A stretch of 64,000 nucleotides of DNA from JAOPZW01 sp963789015 (lineage in GTDB: Bacteria > Actinomycetota > Thermoleophilia > Solirubrobacterales > Solirubrobacteraceae). Each line of letters opens with the position of its first letter. Position 1 is the stretch's first letter. The notes below the pieces were generated by a model. That model saw only the letters and a program-made list of their open reading frames with translations. It ran no database searches and had not been told where the DNA came from. A program made the position numbers and the translations under genes. Below, one piece after another: positions 8,764 to 17,319 of the stretch. Location: positions 868,001 through 932,000 of the forward strand of contig CAWBIU010000001.1 of the NCBI GenBank assembly GCA_963789015.1. The letters run 5' to 3'.

Positions 8764-9212
8764 TGCTCGCCGCCGTCCGTCCCGACGACTGGAACCTGCC
8801 GCTGCTGGTGCACATCGCGGGCGCGATGCTGCTCGTCGGCTTCCTCGTCGTGGCCGCCGCCAGCTACGCGCGCGCCGCCGCGGGCGGTCCCGGTGACGCG
8901 CCTGTGCTCGCGCGCGTGGGCTTCCGCACGCTGCTCCTCGGGGCGCTGCCGTCGTACCTCGTCATGCGCGGAGCCGCGGAGTGGATCGCGTCCACCGAGG
9001 ACGTCAGCGACGACGCGGCGTGGATCGGGTTCGGCTACATCATCTCCGACGGCGGGCTGGTCATCCTGCTCATCACCACGTTCCTCGGCGCGCGCGCGTC
9101 GCGCCGCGCGCGCGACGGCAGCCCTGCGGGGCGCGCCGTCGCGATCCTCTCGCTCGTGCTGCTCGTCGCCTACGGCGTCGCCGTCTGGGCGATGACCACC
9201 AAGCCCGCCTAG
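8760..9212 (+). CDS. Four-helix membrane protein, partner of upstream gene
   Basis: This 150-residue protein has four predicted membrane helices: LLVHIAGAMLLVGFLVVAA, LLLGALPSYLVM, a central IISDGGLVILLITTFLGA, and AILSLVLLVAYGVAVWAM. It overlaps the preceding gene by 4 nt (two consecutive ATG codons at 8760 and 8763). It resembles its neighbour in layout and may have arisen by duplication. Function unknown. It ends convergently with the SnoaL-like gene, overlapping by 4 bp. Confidence 0.68.
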   Translation: MMLAAVRPDDWNLPLLVHIAGAMLLVGFLVVAAASYARAAAGGPGDAPVLARVGFRTLLLGALPSYLVMRGAAEWIASTEDVSDDAAWIGFGYIISDGGLVILLITTFLGARASRRARDGSPAGRAVAILSLVLLVAYGVAVWAMTTKPA

Positions 9213-9616
9213 CCTTCGAGCGGCCGGTAGCAGTCGAAGTTCTCCTGGCGCACGATCCGTCCGTCGCGGATCACGAAGTGGATCGAGCACTCGGCCTGCA
9301 GCGTCGACCCGGCGCGCAGCGGCCCGGCGTCGATCGCCAGCGTGCCCGTCCACGTCGCGTGCGTGACGACGCGGTCGCCGCCGGCGACGTGGCCGTGGAC
9401 GTCGAAGGCGGCGTGGGCGAGCAGGGCGCGCGACTGCTCCAGGGCGGCGCGGGCCTCGGCCAGGCCGCGGTCCTGGCCGTGCGGATTGACGAGGTTCGGG
9501 TGCTCGACGAAGCGCGCCTCGGGGTGCAGGAGCGCGACGATCTCGGCCGCGTCGGCGCCGGGGTCGGCGGCAAGGCGCAGCCAGCGCTCGACGAGGGCGG
9601 TGGACTCGGAGGTCAT
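9209..9616 (-). CDS. SnoaL-like (NTF2-fold) protein
   Basis: This is a small NTF2/SnoaL-fold polyketide-cyclase-like protein (about 135 residues). It has the typical N-terminal helix (LVERWLRLAADPGADAAEIVALLHPEARFVEHPN) and C-terminal strands (CSIHFVIRDGRIVRQENFDCYRPL). The start at 9616 is preferred because an upstream in-frame ATG at 9628 lies inside the operator. It is divergent from a MarR regulator whose operator covers the promoter, so it is the likely target of that regulator. The ligand or reaction is unknown. Confidence 0.78.
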   Translation of the reverse strand: MTSESTALVERWLRLAADPGADAAEIVALLHPEARFVEHPNLVNPHGQDRGLAEARAALEQSRALLAHAAFDVHGHVAGGDRVVTHATWTGTLAIDAGPLRAGSTLQAECSIHFVIRDGRIVRQENFDCYRPLEG

Positions 9617-9627
9617 GGTGGCGGGCA

Positions 9628-9663
9628 TTGCACAACCATAGTTGTACAAGTTAGGTTGTGCAA
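9628..9663. promoter_or_regulatory. Three-site MarR operator between divergent genes
   Basis: An exact inverted repeat TTGCACAACC (9628-9637) and GGTTGTGCAA (9654-9663) encloses a perfect palindrome TTGTACAA (9642-9649). Read as 8-mers, TTGCACAA, TTGTACAA and TTGTGCAA lie at 14-bp steps. They form a symmetric three-site array covering both start regions. This is a strong candidate binding site for the adjacent MarR protein and would control both genes. Confidence 0.75.
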
Positions 9664-10146
9664 GTGGGCGACGCCTCGGATCCGATCCTCGACCTGTCGC
9701 TGGCGGCGCTGTTCGCCGGGCACGCGCTCAACGACGAGGTCCTCGCGCGCGTGCGCGCGCGCGGCTACGACGGGCTGCGTAACGCACACGGCTACGTCGT
9801 CCAGCGCCTGATCGAGGCGCCGCAGCCGGTCGGCGCGCTCGCCGTCGAGCTCGGCGTCTCGCAGCAGGCGGTGTCGAAGTCCGTCGCCGAGCTCGAGCGC
9901 CTCGGCCTCGTGGAGCGCCGCGCCGACCCGTCCGACGCGCGCGTGCGCATCGTCGCGCTCACCGAGCGCGGGCGTGGGGCGATCGAGGCGACCCGCGAGG
10001 CACGGCGCGAGGTCGTCGACGAGCTGCGCGAGACGCTCGGGCCGCGCCGCATCGACGCGGCCACGAAGCTGCTGGGCGAGGTGCTCGAGGCGCGCGGCCT
10101 GTCGCCGGCGGTGCGCGGCCGGCGCGTGCGGCCGCCGCGCGCCTAG
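9658..10146 (+). CDS. MarR-family transcriptional regulator
   Basis: This approximately 162-residue MarR winged-helix protein has a recognition region VGALAVELGVSQQAVSKSVAELERLGLVERRADPSDARVRIVALTERG, including the DxRxxxxxLT-type wing. It binds DNA as a dimer and probably represses itself and the divergent SnoaL-like gene. GTG codons at 9658 and 9664 are both possible starts. The operator reaches 9663, so a leaderless message from 9664 is plausible. The ligand is unknown. Confidence 0.87.
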   Translation: MQVGDASDPILDLSLAALFAGHALNDEVLARVRARGYDGLRNAHGYVVQRLIEAPQPVGALAVELGVSQQAVSKSVAELERLGLVERRADPSDARVRIVALTERGRGAIEATREARREVVDELRETLGPRRIDAATKLLGEVLEARGLSPAVRGRRVRPPRA

Positions 10147-10165
10147 GGCCGATAGCCTCGCGCCC

Positions 10166-10309
10166 GTGACCGAGCCGCCCCTCTGCCCGTCCTGCGGCCA
10201 GCCCGCCTCCACCGCCTTGGCCGGCCCCGAGCACGGCTGGGAGTGCCGGAACGAGGCGTGCCCCGAGTTCGGTCAGGCCGTCGAGGCCGACGAGCCGCCG
10301 CCGCGCTAG
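10166..10309 (+). CDS. Small zinc-ribbon protein
   Basis: A 47-residue protein starting with GTG contains CPSC near the N-terminus and a second Cys pair (CRNEAC) about 20 residues later. This is a four-Cys zinc-ribbon layout followed by an acidic tail. No catalytic domain. It ends convergently, overlapping the oxidoreductase gene by 4 bp. Confidence 0.6.
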   Translation: MTEPPLCPSCGQPASTALAGPEHGWECRNEACPEFGQAVEADEPPPR

Positions 10310-11217
10310 TCGACGAGCAGGACGGCCTTGCCCGCGAAGTCGCGGTCGGCGAAGGCGTCGAGGACCTCGTCGAGGCGGTCCCAGCTCTCGCGGCGGCCGA
10401 CCTCGACGCGCAGGCGCCCCTCGGCCACGAGGTCGAGCAGGACGCGCAGCCGCGCGCCCGCCTCGTGCTCGTGGCGCGCCGAGAAGTAGGTGCGCAGGGT
10501 CGCCTGGTTGCGGCCGAAGGAGGTGAAGTCGATCGGCGTCGGCTCGCGCGAGCTGTTGCCATAGGCGACCACCGTGCCGTCGGGCGCCGTGCGCTCGATG
10601 GCGGCGAGCAGCGTCTGACCGCCGGCCGCCTCCGCGACGAGGTCGTACGGGCCCTCGGTGTCGGTCACGGCAGCGGCGACAGTCACGCCGTCGAGGCCGG
10701 CGAGCGCCTCCGCGCGGCGCGGGGCGATCGCAGCGACGCGCGCGCCGGCGATCGCGGCGAGCTGTACGGCCAGGTGGCCGACCCCGCCGGACGCTCCGGT
10801 GACGAGCACGCGCGCGCCGAGCAGCGGCGCGCCGCCGTGGCGCAGGACGCCGAGCGCCGTCGTGCCCGCCATCGGGAGGGCGGCCGCCTGCTCGAGCGCG
10901 ACGCCGTCGGGGATCGCGGCCATCCGGTGGACGGGCACCGGCGCGCTCTCGGCCCAGCCCTCCCAGTCGACGAGCGCGGCCACGCGCGCGCCCGCCGGCG
11001 GCCCGCTGCCGTCGGTCGCCGGCTGCACGACCTCGCCCGCGATGTCCTGCCCGGGCCGCCAGCCGCCGCCGCGCATGCGCACGAGCGTCAGCTCGCCGCG
11101 GTTGACCGAGAAGGCGCGGACGGCGACGAGCGCCTCGCCGGGCGCGGGCTCGGGCGGGTCGACGTCCCGCCGCTCGGTCCAGCCTGATCCCTCCGGTGTG
11201 GCCACGATCGCGCGCAT
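10306..11217 (-). CDS. Zinc-independent MDR-family oxidoreductase (quinone reductase-like)
   Basis: This 303-residue medium-chain dehydrogenase/reductase is NADPH-binding. It has a GroES-like N-terminal domain (AFSVNRGELTLV) and a Rossmann motif (VLVTGASGGVGHLAVQLAAIAGARV). The catalytic zinc ligands of alcohol dehydrogenases are missing, which places it with quinone/enone reductases. The ATG at 11217 is the family-consistent start, although the frame extends to 11382. The substrate is unknown. Confidence 0.85.
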   Translation of the reverse strand: MRAIVATPEGSGWTERRDVDPPEPAPGEALVAVRAFSVNRGELTLVRMRGGGWRPGQDIAGEVVQPATDGSGPPAGARVAALVDWEGWAESAPVPVHRMAAIPDGVALEQAAALPMAGTTALGVLRHGGAPLLGARVLVTGASGGVGHLAVQLAAIAGARVAAIAPRRAEALAGLDGVTVAAAVTDTEGPYDLVAEAAGGQTLLAAIERTAPDGTVVAYGNSSREPTPIDFTSFGRNQATLRTYFSARHEHEAGARLRVLLDLVAEGRLRVEVGRRESWDRLDEVLDAFADRDFAGKAVLLVD

Positions 11218-11275
11218 CGCGCGAGGATACGGATCGCCGGTTGCCGGGCATCCGGCTGATAACGTGCCGCGCCCC

Positions 11276-12212
11276 ATGGCCTCGGGCCTTGCCTGCCGCA
11301 TCTGCTCCGGCGACCTGGAGCTCCTCGTCCGCGGGCACGGCGCGACGCTGACGGCTGGCGATCTCTCGCCCTCGCAGCACACCGTCAGCCGCCATGGCGA
11401 CCTGCTCGCCTGCCGCGACTGCGGCTCCGTCCAGCAGCCGCGGCTTCCCGCGGGCGCTGAGCTGCACGACCTCTACCGCGAGATGCGCGACGACGCCTAC
11501 CTCGACGAGGAGGCCGGGCGGCGCGCGACCAACGTGCGCCTGCTCGACCTGATCGGCGCGCACGTCCCGCGCGGCCGCCTGCTCGACGTCGGTTGCGGCC
11601 CCGGGCTGCTGCTCGACGAGGCGCGCGGGCGCGGCTACGAGGTGATCGGGCTCGAGCTCTCGCGCGCCTCGGCGCAGCACGCGCGCGGCGCGCTCCGCCT
11701 CGACGTCCGCGAGCAGGCGCTCGAGGACTTCGACGCCGGCGACGGCTTCGACGTCGTCGTGCTGGCCGACGTGCTCGAGCATCTCGACGACCCCGTCGAC
11801 GGGATCGACCGCTGCGCGGGCCTGCTGCGCCCCGGCGGGGTGCTGTGCGTGGTCACGCCCGACCCCGCCTCGCGGACCGCGAAGCTCGCCGGCCGGCGCT
11901 GGTGGGGCTACGTGCCCGCGCACACGTGCCTCGTCCCGCGGCGCACGCTGCGGGAGCTCTTGTGCGCGCGCGGGCTCGTCGTCTCGACCGACGTGCCGCT
12001 CGTGCGCACGTTCTCCGGGCGGCGCTGGCTGGCCGGGCTGGCCGAGCGCCTGGGCCCGGCTGGGCGCGCCGGTCGATGCGCTCGCCCGGCGGCTGCCGGA
12101 GTCCGCCGCCCTGAGCATGTCGCTCGGCGACGAGCGCGTCGTGCTCGCCCACCGCGTCGAGATCCGGCGCGCCCCCGAGCCGCTCGTCCGGCCTCGCGGC
12201 GGGCCGTCGAGC
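11276..12212 (+). CDS. Class I SAM-dependent methyltransferase with N-terminal zinc-binding segment
   Basis: The protein starts with a four-Cys segment (CRIC...CRDC), as in sugar/lipid-tailoring methyltransferases. A Rossmann methyltransferase domain follows, with motif I LLDVGCGPGLLLDEARGRGYEVIGLELS and the post-II motif VVLADVLEHLDDP. An extra base in GGGCCCGGCTGGG, near 12058, breaks the frame. Removing it restores the family C-terminus (VDALARRLPESAALSMSLGDERVVLAHR) in the frame of the following glycosyltransferase, with no stop between them. The two domains may be one bifunctional protein of about 560 residues. Without the correction, the frame runs on wrongly into the downstream gene. 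The end given here is a domain boundary, not a stop codon. Confidence 0.75.
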
Positions 12213-12962
12213 GTGCACGTCGTGCTGCCCGCCTACAACGCCGCGCGAACGATCCCCGACGTCGTCGCCGAGATGCCGGTCGACGCGGCCGACCGCTCGC
12301 TGCTCGTCGACGACCGCAGCGCCGACGACACGACCGAGGTCGCGCTGCGTCACGGCCTCGACGTCCTGCGCACGCCGGCCAACCGCGGCTATGGCGCGAG
12401 CCAGAAGACCGGCTACGCGCACGCCTTGCGCGACGGCGCGGACGTCGTCGTGATGGTCCACGCCGACAACCAGTACGACCCGTCGCTCGTCCCGCAGATG
12501 GTCGACCCGATCCTCAAGGGCCGGGCGGACATGGTGATCGGCTCGCGGCTGCTCGAGGACCGCGCCATCGCCGGCGGGATGCCGCGCTGGAAGTGGGTCG
12601 GCAACCAGTTGCTCACGGCGATCGAGAACCGCGCCTTCGGCGTGCGCTTCTCCGAGTACCACACGGGCTACCGCGCTTTCTCGGGCCAGCTGCTGCGGTC
12701 GATCGCCTTCCTGCGCAACTCCGACGAGTTCGTCTTCGACCAGCAGATCTTCGCCCAGGTCATCGGGCGCGACGCGCGCGTCGTCGAGGTCCCGATCCCG
12801 ACGCGCTACTTCCGCGAGGCGTCGAGCGTCGACTTCATGACGAGCGTCCGCTACGCGCGCCAGACCCTGTGGGTGCTCGCGCGGTACCGGGCCGACCGGC
12901 GCGGGCGGCGCTGGACGTTGCTGCGCCGCCCCGCGGCGTGGCACGAACCGGCGGACCGATGA
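12213..12962 (+). CDS. Family 2 glycosyltransferase (dolichol-phosphate-sugar synthase-like)
   Basis: This GT-A glycosyltransferase begins at VHVVLPAYNAARTIPDVV. It has the nucleotide-binding DD (LLVDDRSADDTTEV), a DxN/DxD-like region (VVMVHADNQYDPSLVPQMV) and the family segment GSRLLEDRAIAGGMPRWKWVGNQ. It is related to polyprenyl-phosphate sugar synthases and cell-surface glycan transferases. A GTG at 12213 or the ATG at 12117 could start a separate protein. However, the frame upstream is open and carries the methyltransferase C-terminus, so a fusion is likely. The stop overlaps the ATG of the membrane transferase (ATGA). Confidence 0.82.
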   Translation: MHVVLPAYNAARTIPDVVAEMPVDAADRSLLVDDRSADDTTEVALRHGLDVLRTPANRGYGASQKTGYAHALRDGADVVVMVHADNQYDPSLVPQMVDPILKGRADMVIGSRLLEDRAIAGGMPRWKWVGNQLLTAIENRAFGVRFSEYHTGYRAFSGQLLRSIAFLRNSDEFVFDQQIFAQVIGRDARVVEVPIPTRYFREASSVDFMTSVRYARQTLWVLARYRADRRGRRWTLLRRPAAWHEPADR

Positions 12963-14326
12963 GCCGGCGCCGGCTGATCCCGGCGGTCGTCCTCGTGCTG
13001 GGCCTCGCGCTGCTTGTGCGCGTCGCCTACATGGACGCCACGCCGGGCTACACGCTCGTGCACGACGCGCGGGACTACAACGGCCACGCGCAGTCGATCG
13101 CGCAGGGCGAGGGCTACTCGGACACGCTCGCCTTCGGCCGTCCCTCGGCGTTCCGCCCGCCCGGCTACACGTACTTCCTGGGTGGCGTCTACCAGCTCGC
13201 CGGGGTCGAGCGCGCGCCCGCCGAGGAGCGCGTGAAGGCGGCGCGGATCGCCGGAGCGATCGTGGGCACCGCCGGCGTGGCCCTCATCGGCGTGCTCGCC
13301 GCGCAGCTGTGGGGCGCGTGGATCGCCGTGCTCGCGATGGCGCTGGCGGCGGTGTATCTGCCGCTCGTGCTCGTGACCGAGGCGGTGATGTCCGAGTCGC
13401 TGTTCGTCGTCTTCATGCTCGGCTCGCTCTGTGCGGTGATCGCGCACCGGCGCTCGAAGCGCATGCTGCCCTGGGCGCTGCTGTCCGGGCTGCTCGCCGG
13501 CGCGGCGATCCTCACCCGGGCCAACGCGCTCGTCCTCCTGCTCCCGCTCGCGCTGGCGGCGTGGAACGTGCCGCGCTGGTCGTTGCGCGCGCTCGCGCCG
13601 CCGGTCGCGCTGGTGCTCGTGGCGCTGCTCACGCTCGTCCCGTGGACGATCCGCAACGAGCGCAAGCTGCACGCCTTCGTGCCCGTCTCGACCCAGTTCG
13701 GCTCCGCGCTGGCGGGAACCTACAACGACATGGCGCGCACCGACCGCGAGAACCCCGCGTCGTGGCGCACGGTGCGCGACGTGCCCGAGTACGCCGACCT
13801 CATGGCGCACATCGGGCAGACGCCGGAGGCCGTGCTCGAGAAGCGCCTGCGCGCCCGCGCGCTGCGCTACGTCCGCGAGCACCCGGCCTACGTCGCCACC
13901 GTCGCATGGTGGGCGACGCGCCGTACGTTCGATCTCGCCGGGCGGGACTGGTGGCGCCACACCGCGTCGACGATCAGCGTCGACAGCGCGTGGGCCGACC
14001 GCGGGGTCGTGTGCTTCTGGCTCTTCGCGCTGCTGGCCTTCGCCGGCGCCCTCACGCGCCGCGCGCGTGAGGCGCCCTGGTACGTCTGGGCGTTCCCGGC
14101 GCTCATGTTCCTGAGCGTCGTCTTCATCGTCGTCGAGACCCCGCGCTACCGCACGCCGCTGGATCCGTTCATCGTGATCCTGGCCGCGCTCGCGGTCGCC
14201 GCGGGGGTCGATCGCGTCCGTGCCCGGACGCGTGCGGGGCACGCGCCCGGGCGCGAGGACGCCGCGGTCAGGCCGACTCGTAGGCCGCCCGAGCCCGACC
14301 CCGCGGGCGCAGCGCGGTCGCGATGA
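12959..14326 (+). CDS. Polytopic membrane glycosyltransferase (GT-C, ArnT/PMT-like)
   Basis: This is a 455-residue integral membrane protein with about ten hydrophobic helices. It has an extracytoplasmic loop carrying VHDARDYNGHAQSIAQGEGY and SAFRPPGYTYFLGGVYQL, typical of GT39/GT83 lipid-phosphate-sugar transferases. It would move a sugar from a polyprenyl carrier to an envelope acceptor. It is coupled by ATGA to the glycosyltransferase that may make the donor, so the three-domain set forms a surface-glycan module. Its last 59 bp overlap the convergent MFS gene. Confidence 0.8.
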   Translation: MSRRRLIPAVVLVLGLALLVRVAYMDATPGYTLVHDARDYNGHAQSIAQGEGYSDTLAFGRPSAFRPPGYTYFLGGVYQLAGVERAPAEERVKAARIAGAIVGTAGVALIGVLAAQLWGAWIAVLAMALAAVYLPLVLVTEAVMSESLFVVFMLGSLCAVIAHRRSKRMLPWALLSGLLAGAAILTRANALVLLLPLALAAWNVPRWSLRALAPPVALVLVALLTLVPWTIRNERKLHAFVPVSTQFGSALAGTYNDMARTDRENPASWRTVRDVPEYADLMAHIGQTPEAVLEKRLRARALRYVREHPAYVATVAWWATRRTFDLAGRDWWRHTASTISVDSAWADRGVVCFWLFALLAFAGALTRRAREAPWYVWAFPALMFLSVVFIVVETPRYRTPLDPFIVILAALAVAAGVDRVRARTRAGHAPGREDAAVRPTRRPPEPDPAGAARSR

Positions 14327-15707
14327 CGCCGAGCGCGGCGGCCACGAGCGAGACGATGATCGCCGCGTGGAAGCCGTCGAGCAGCGCCTCAGGCGTCCGG
14401 CCCGTGCCGCCGTTGGCGTTGTTGACCGCGGTGACGACGGCGAGCACGAGCGCGCCGCCGAACTGGAACGAGGTGTTCAGCAGCCCGCCGGCCAGACCCT
14501 GCTCGTGGGCCGCGATGCCGTTCGTGGCCGCGATGTTCAGCGGCCCGTAGGCGAGCCCGAAGCCCAGCCCGCCGAGCACGACCGTCGGCAGCATCGCCGC
14601 CGGGTAGGCGGAGTCCAGGCCGATGGGCAGGAACAGCGCGTAGGCGGCGGTGACCGAGACGAGTCCGGCGACGATCAGCCGCATGACGCCGAAGCGCGCG
14701 ATGAGCGGCGCCAGCCGCGGGGCGAGGAGCGCCACGATGAGGCCGCCGGGGAAGATCGCCAGGCCGGTCTCGAGCGCCGACCAGCCGCGCAGTTGCTGGA
14801 GGTAGAGCGTGAGCACGAACTGGAAGGCGACCCAGCTTCCGAACAGCGCCATGGCCCCGACGTTGGCCCGCACGAGCGAGCCCGAGCGCAGGATGCCGAG
14901 GCGCACGAGCGGCGCCGGGCGGCGTCCCTCGAGCGCGACGAAGGCCGCGAGCAGCGCGAGCGCGACGGCCAGCGAGCCGAGCGTGCGGCCCGAGGTCCAG
15001 CCTGCCCCCGGCGCCTCGACGAGCGTGTAGACGAGCAGCAGCATCGCCGCCGTGACGGTCACCGCGCCACCGACGTCGAACCCGCGCCCCGAGCGCACCG
15101 GGCGCTCGCCGGCGGGCAGCAGCCGGGTGGCGGCGATCAGCGTGACGAGCGCGATCGGCACCGGCAGGAAGAAGACCCAGCGCCAGCCGATCTCGGTCAG
15201 CGCGCCGCCGAGCACGAGCCCGAGCGAGAAGCCGGTCGCGCCGGTGGCGGTGTAGATCGACAGGGCGCGGTTGCGCGCCGGCCCTTCGGCGAAGGTCGTG
15301 GTGATGATGGACAGGCCCGCGGGCGCGGTGAACGCGGCGGCGACGCCCTTGACGAAGCGCAGGACGACGAGCAGCGTCCCGTCGCTCGCCAGGCCGCCGA
15401 GGCCCGAGGCGACGAGGAACACGCCGAGCGAGATCAGGAAGACGCGGCGGCGGCCGAGCAGGTCGGCGGCGCGTCCGCCGAGCAGCAGGAAGCCGCCGTA
15501 GCCCAGGACGTAGGCGCTCACGACCCACTGCAGCGAGCTGGTGGACATGTCGAGGTCCTCGCGGATCGAGGGCAGCGAGACCCCGATCATCGAGACGTCG
15601 AGGGCATCGAGGAAGAGCGCGCTGCAGAGCACGAGCAGCGCACCCCAGGCACGCGCGCTCAGGCGATCGTCGCCGCCCGTGAGGGGCGGCGAGCCGGAAG
15701 AGGACAT
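14268..15707 (-). CDS. MFS drug-efflux transporter (14-TM, EmrB/QacA-type DHA2)
   Basis: This 479-residue major facilitator has the DHA2 N-terminal motif (ALFLDALDVSMIGVSLPSIREDL), the motif A region (GGRAADLLGRRRVFLISL), motif C-like GFSLGLVLGGALTEIGWRWVFFLPVP, and about 14 helices. It probably exports a toxic compound by proton antiport. The ATG at 15707, preceded by GGGAG, is chosen over the upstream in-frame start at 15833. It is divergent from an ArsR repressor, with an elaborate shared operator. A TTGACA / TACGGT pair with 17-bp spacing on the minus strand within that operator fits its promoter. Confidence 0.88.
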   Translation of the reverse strand: MSSSGSPPLTGGDDRLSARAWGALLVLCSALFLDALDVSMIGVSLPSIREDLDMSTSSLQWVVSAYVLGYGGFLLLGGRAADLLGRRRVFLISLGVFLVASGLGGLASDGTLLVVLRFVKGVAAAFTAPAGLSIITTTFAEGPARNRALSIYTATGATGFSLGLVLGGALTEIGWRWVFFLPVPIALVTLIAATRLLPAGERPVRSGRGFDVGGAVTVTAAMLLLVYTLVEAPGAGWTSGRTLGSLAVALALLAAFVALEGRRPAPLVRLGILRSGSLVRANVGAMALFGSWVAFQFVLTLYLQQLRGWSALETGLAIFPGGLIVALLAPRLAPLIARFGVMRLIVAGLVSVTAAYALFLPIGLDSAYPAAMLPTVVLGGLGFGLAYGPLNIAATNGIAAHEQGLAGGLLNTSFQFGGALVLAVVTAVNNANGGTGRTPEALLDGFHAAIIVSLVAAALGVIATALRPRGRARAAYESA

Positions 15708-15770
15708 GAAGGGCTCCCGTGAAGGACGACGAGGACGAGGAGCGTTGGCGGCCGCCACGCCGGAGAGGTA

Positions 15771-15816
15771 ATGTTCGACAGGCACCGTACATCGATGTTC
15801 GATACCTGTCAAACAT
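15771..15816. promoter_or_regulatory. Nested operator and promoter between MFS and arsR genes
   Basis: The arms ATGTTCGACAGG (15771-15782) and CCTGTCAAACAT (15805-15816) form an inverted repeat matching at 11 of 12 positions. It encloses a second palindrome, ATCGA-TGT-TCGAT (15791-15803). On the minus strand, TTGACA lies in the right arm and TACGGT follows 17 bp later, a good -35/-10 pair for the MFS gene. The right arm reaches the arsR start codon. Repressor binding would block both promoters. Confidence 0.7.
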
Positions 15817-16123
15817 GACTCCGAGAGCCGCACCCTCCGCCGACGTCGTCACGGTCCTGCACGCCCTGTCGGACCCGGTGCGCCTGGAGATCGTCCGCCA
15901 GCTCGCCGACTGCGGGTCCGGCGGCGAGATGACGTGCGGTCAGATCGAGGTCCCGGTCGGCAAGTCGACGGCCAGCCACCACCTGAAGATCCTCGCCGCG
16001 GCGGGCATCACCGCCGACCGTGAGCAGGGCACGCGCAAGTACGTCCACCTGCGCCGCGACGAGCTCGAGCAGCGCTTCCCCGGGCTGATCGACTCCGTGC
16101 TTCGCGCCGCCAACGGCGCCTGA
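15815..16123 (+). CDS. ArsR-family repressor of the divergent MFS gene
   Basis: A 102-residue winged-helix ArsR protein: LHALSDPVRLEIVRQLADCG then MTCGQIEVPVGKSTASHHLKILAAAGITADREQGTRKYVHLRRDELEQRFPGL. It resembles the small helix-turn-helix repressors that guard DHA2 exporters. The two cysteines (ADCGSGG and MTCGQ) are not the classic CxC metal site. The start at 15815 lies at the edge of the operator. Release by an exporter substrate is the usual scheme; the ligand is unknown. Confidence 0.87.
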   Translation: MTPRAAPSADVVTVLHALSDPVRLEIVRQLADCGSGGEMTCGQIEVPVGKSTASHHLKILAAAGITADREQGTRKYVHLRRDELEQRFPGLIDSVLRAANGA

Positions 16124-16142
16124 CGGCCGGGGGCCACCGGCC

Positions 16143-17183
16143 GTGGCCGCGTCCGGGCGCACCCTCACGCAGCGCGAGCTGAACCGTGCCCTGCTCGCCC
16201 GCCAGCTCCTGCTCGAGCGCGGGCGGATGCCGCTCCCGCGCGCGCTGGAGCGCATCGGCGGGCTCCAGGCCCAGTACGCGCCGTCGATGTACGTCGGGCT
16301 GTGGTCGCGCCTGGAGGACTTCGCGCGCGAGGACCTGACGCGTGCGCTCGAGCGCCGCAGCGTCGTCCAGGCGACGCTCATGCGGATCACGATCCACCTC
16401 GTCTCGGCGCGCGACTTCTGGCCGATGGCCGCCGGGACGCGCCGGGCGCGGCGCGAGCGCTGGCTGCGGGCGCCGCTCGACGACCTGACCGCGCGCGACC
16501 TCGCCGCGGCGGCGCGCCGGTTGCGGTCGCGGCTCGAGGGCGGGCCGCTGCGCCGCGGGGAGATCGAGGAGCTGCTCGGCCGCGACCGCGCCCGCGGCGT
16601 GGGCAACTGGATCGACCTCGTCCGCGCGCCGCCGTCGGGGACGTGGGACCGGCGGCGGGCCGACCTGTACGCGAGCGCGGAGACGTGGCTCGGGCCGTCC
16701 GGCGTCTCGCCCGCCGACGGCATCGAGCTGCTCGTGCGCCGCTACCTCGGCGGCTTCGGGCCGGCCTCGCGCGACGACGTCGCGAGCTGGTCCGGGCTCC
16801 CGCGGCGCGCCGTCGACCGTGCCGTCGCGCGCGTCGCTCCGCGCCGCTTCCATGCCGAGGACGGCACCGAGCTCGTCGACCTGCCGCGCGCGCCGCTGCC
16901 CGACCCCGACACCGAGGCCCCGGTGCGCTACCTCCCGTGGTGGGACGCGACGCTGCTCGTCCATGCGCGTCGCACGGGCATCCTGCGCGAGGAGCACCGG
17001 CGCGTCGTGTTCGACATCAAGCGCCCCATGTCCGTCCCGACGTTCCTCGTCGACGGCGTCGTCGCGGGCACGTGGGCCTACGAGGACGGTCGCGTGCGGC
17101 TCGAGCCGTTCGGGCGGCTGGACGCGGGCCACCGGCGCGCGCTCGAGGACGAGGGCGAGCGTCTCGCCGCGTTCCACGCCTGA
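16143..17183 (+). CDS. Winged-helix DNA-binding domain protein (HTH_42/YcaQ-like)
   Basis: This 346-residue protein has the family N-terminus LNRALLARQLLLERGRMPLPRALERIGGLQAQYAPSMYVGLWSRLEDF and the central RITIHLVSARDFW segment. It also has the late motifs YLPWWDATLLVHARRTGILREEHRRVVFDIKRPMSVPTFLVDG. Members of the HTH_42 (AlkX/YcaQ) group include DNA glycosylases acting on bulky or cross-linked lesions. Most actinobacterial members are uncharacterised. The GTG start lies 19 nt after the arsR stop. DNA-repair activity is possible but unproven. Confidence 0.8.
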   Translation: MAASGRTLTQRELNRALLARQLLLERGRMPLPRALERIGGLQAQYAPSMYVGLWSRLEDFAREDLTRALERRSVVQATLMRITIHLVSARDFWPMAAGTRRARRERWLRAPLDDLTARDLAAAARRLRSRLEGGPLRRGEIEELLGRDRARGVGNWIDLVRAPPSGTWDRRRADLYASAETWLGPSGVSPADGIELLVRRYLGGFGPASRDDVASWSGLPRRAVDRAVARVAPRRFHAEDGTELVDLPRAPLPDPDTEAPVRYLPWWDATLLVHARRTGILREEHRRVVFDIKRPMSVPTFLVDGVVAGTWAYEDGRVRLEPFGRLDAGHRRALEDEGERLAAFHA

Positions 17184-17319
17184 GCAGTGTCACTGGCGAA
17201 CTTTCGCGGTGCGGGACGGGAACGGACCCGAAGGTTGGGGATGCCCGGTCGTTCGTGTAGCGTTGCTGAACGTACTGTCCGTTGCATTAGCGCTACTCGT
17301 CGCGAGGCTCGGTACCACC

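Noticed and set aside
10658..14326. Single 1222-codon frame
   Set aside because: It joins an antisense shadow, the methyltransferase, an out-of-frame stretch over the glycosyltransferase and the membrane transferase. It results from the frameshift near 12058 and is not one protein.
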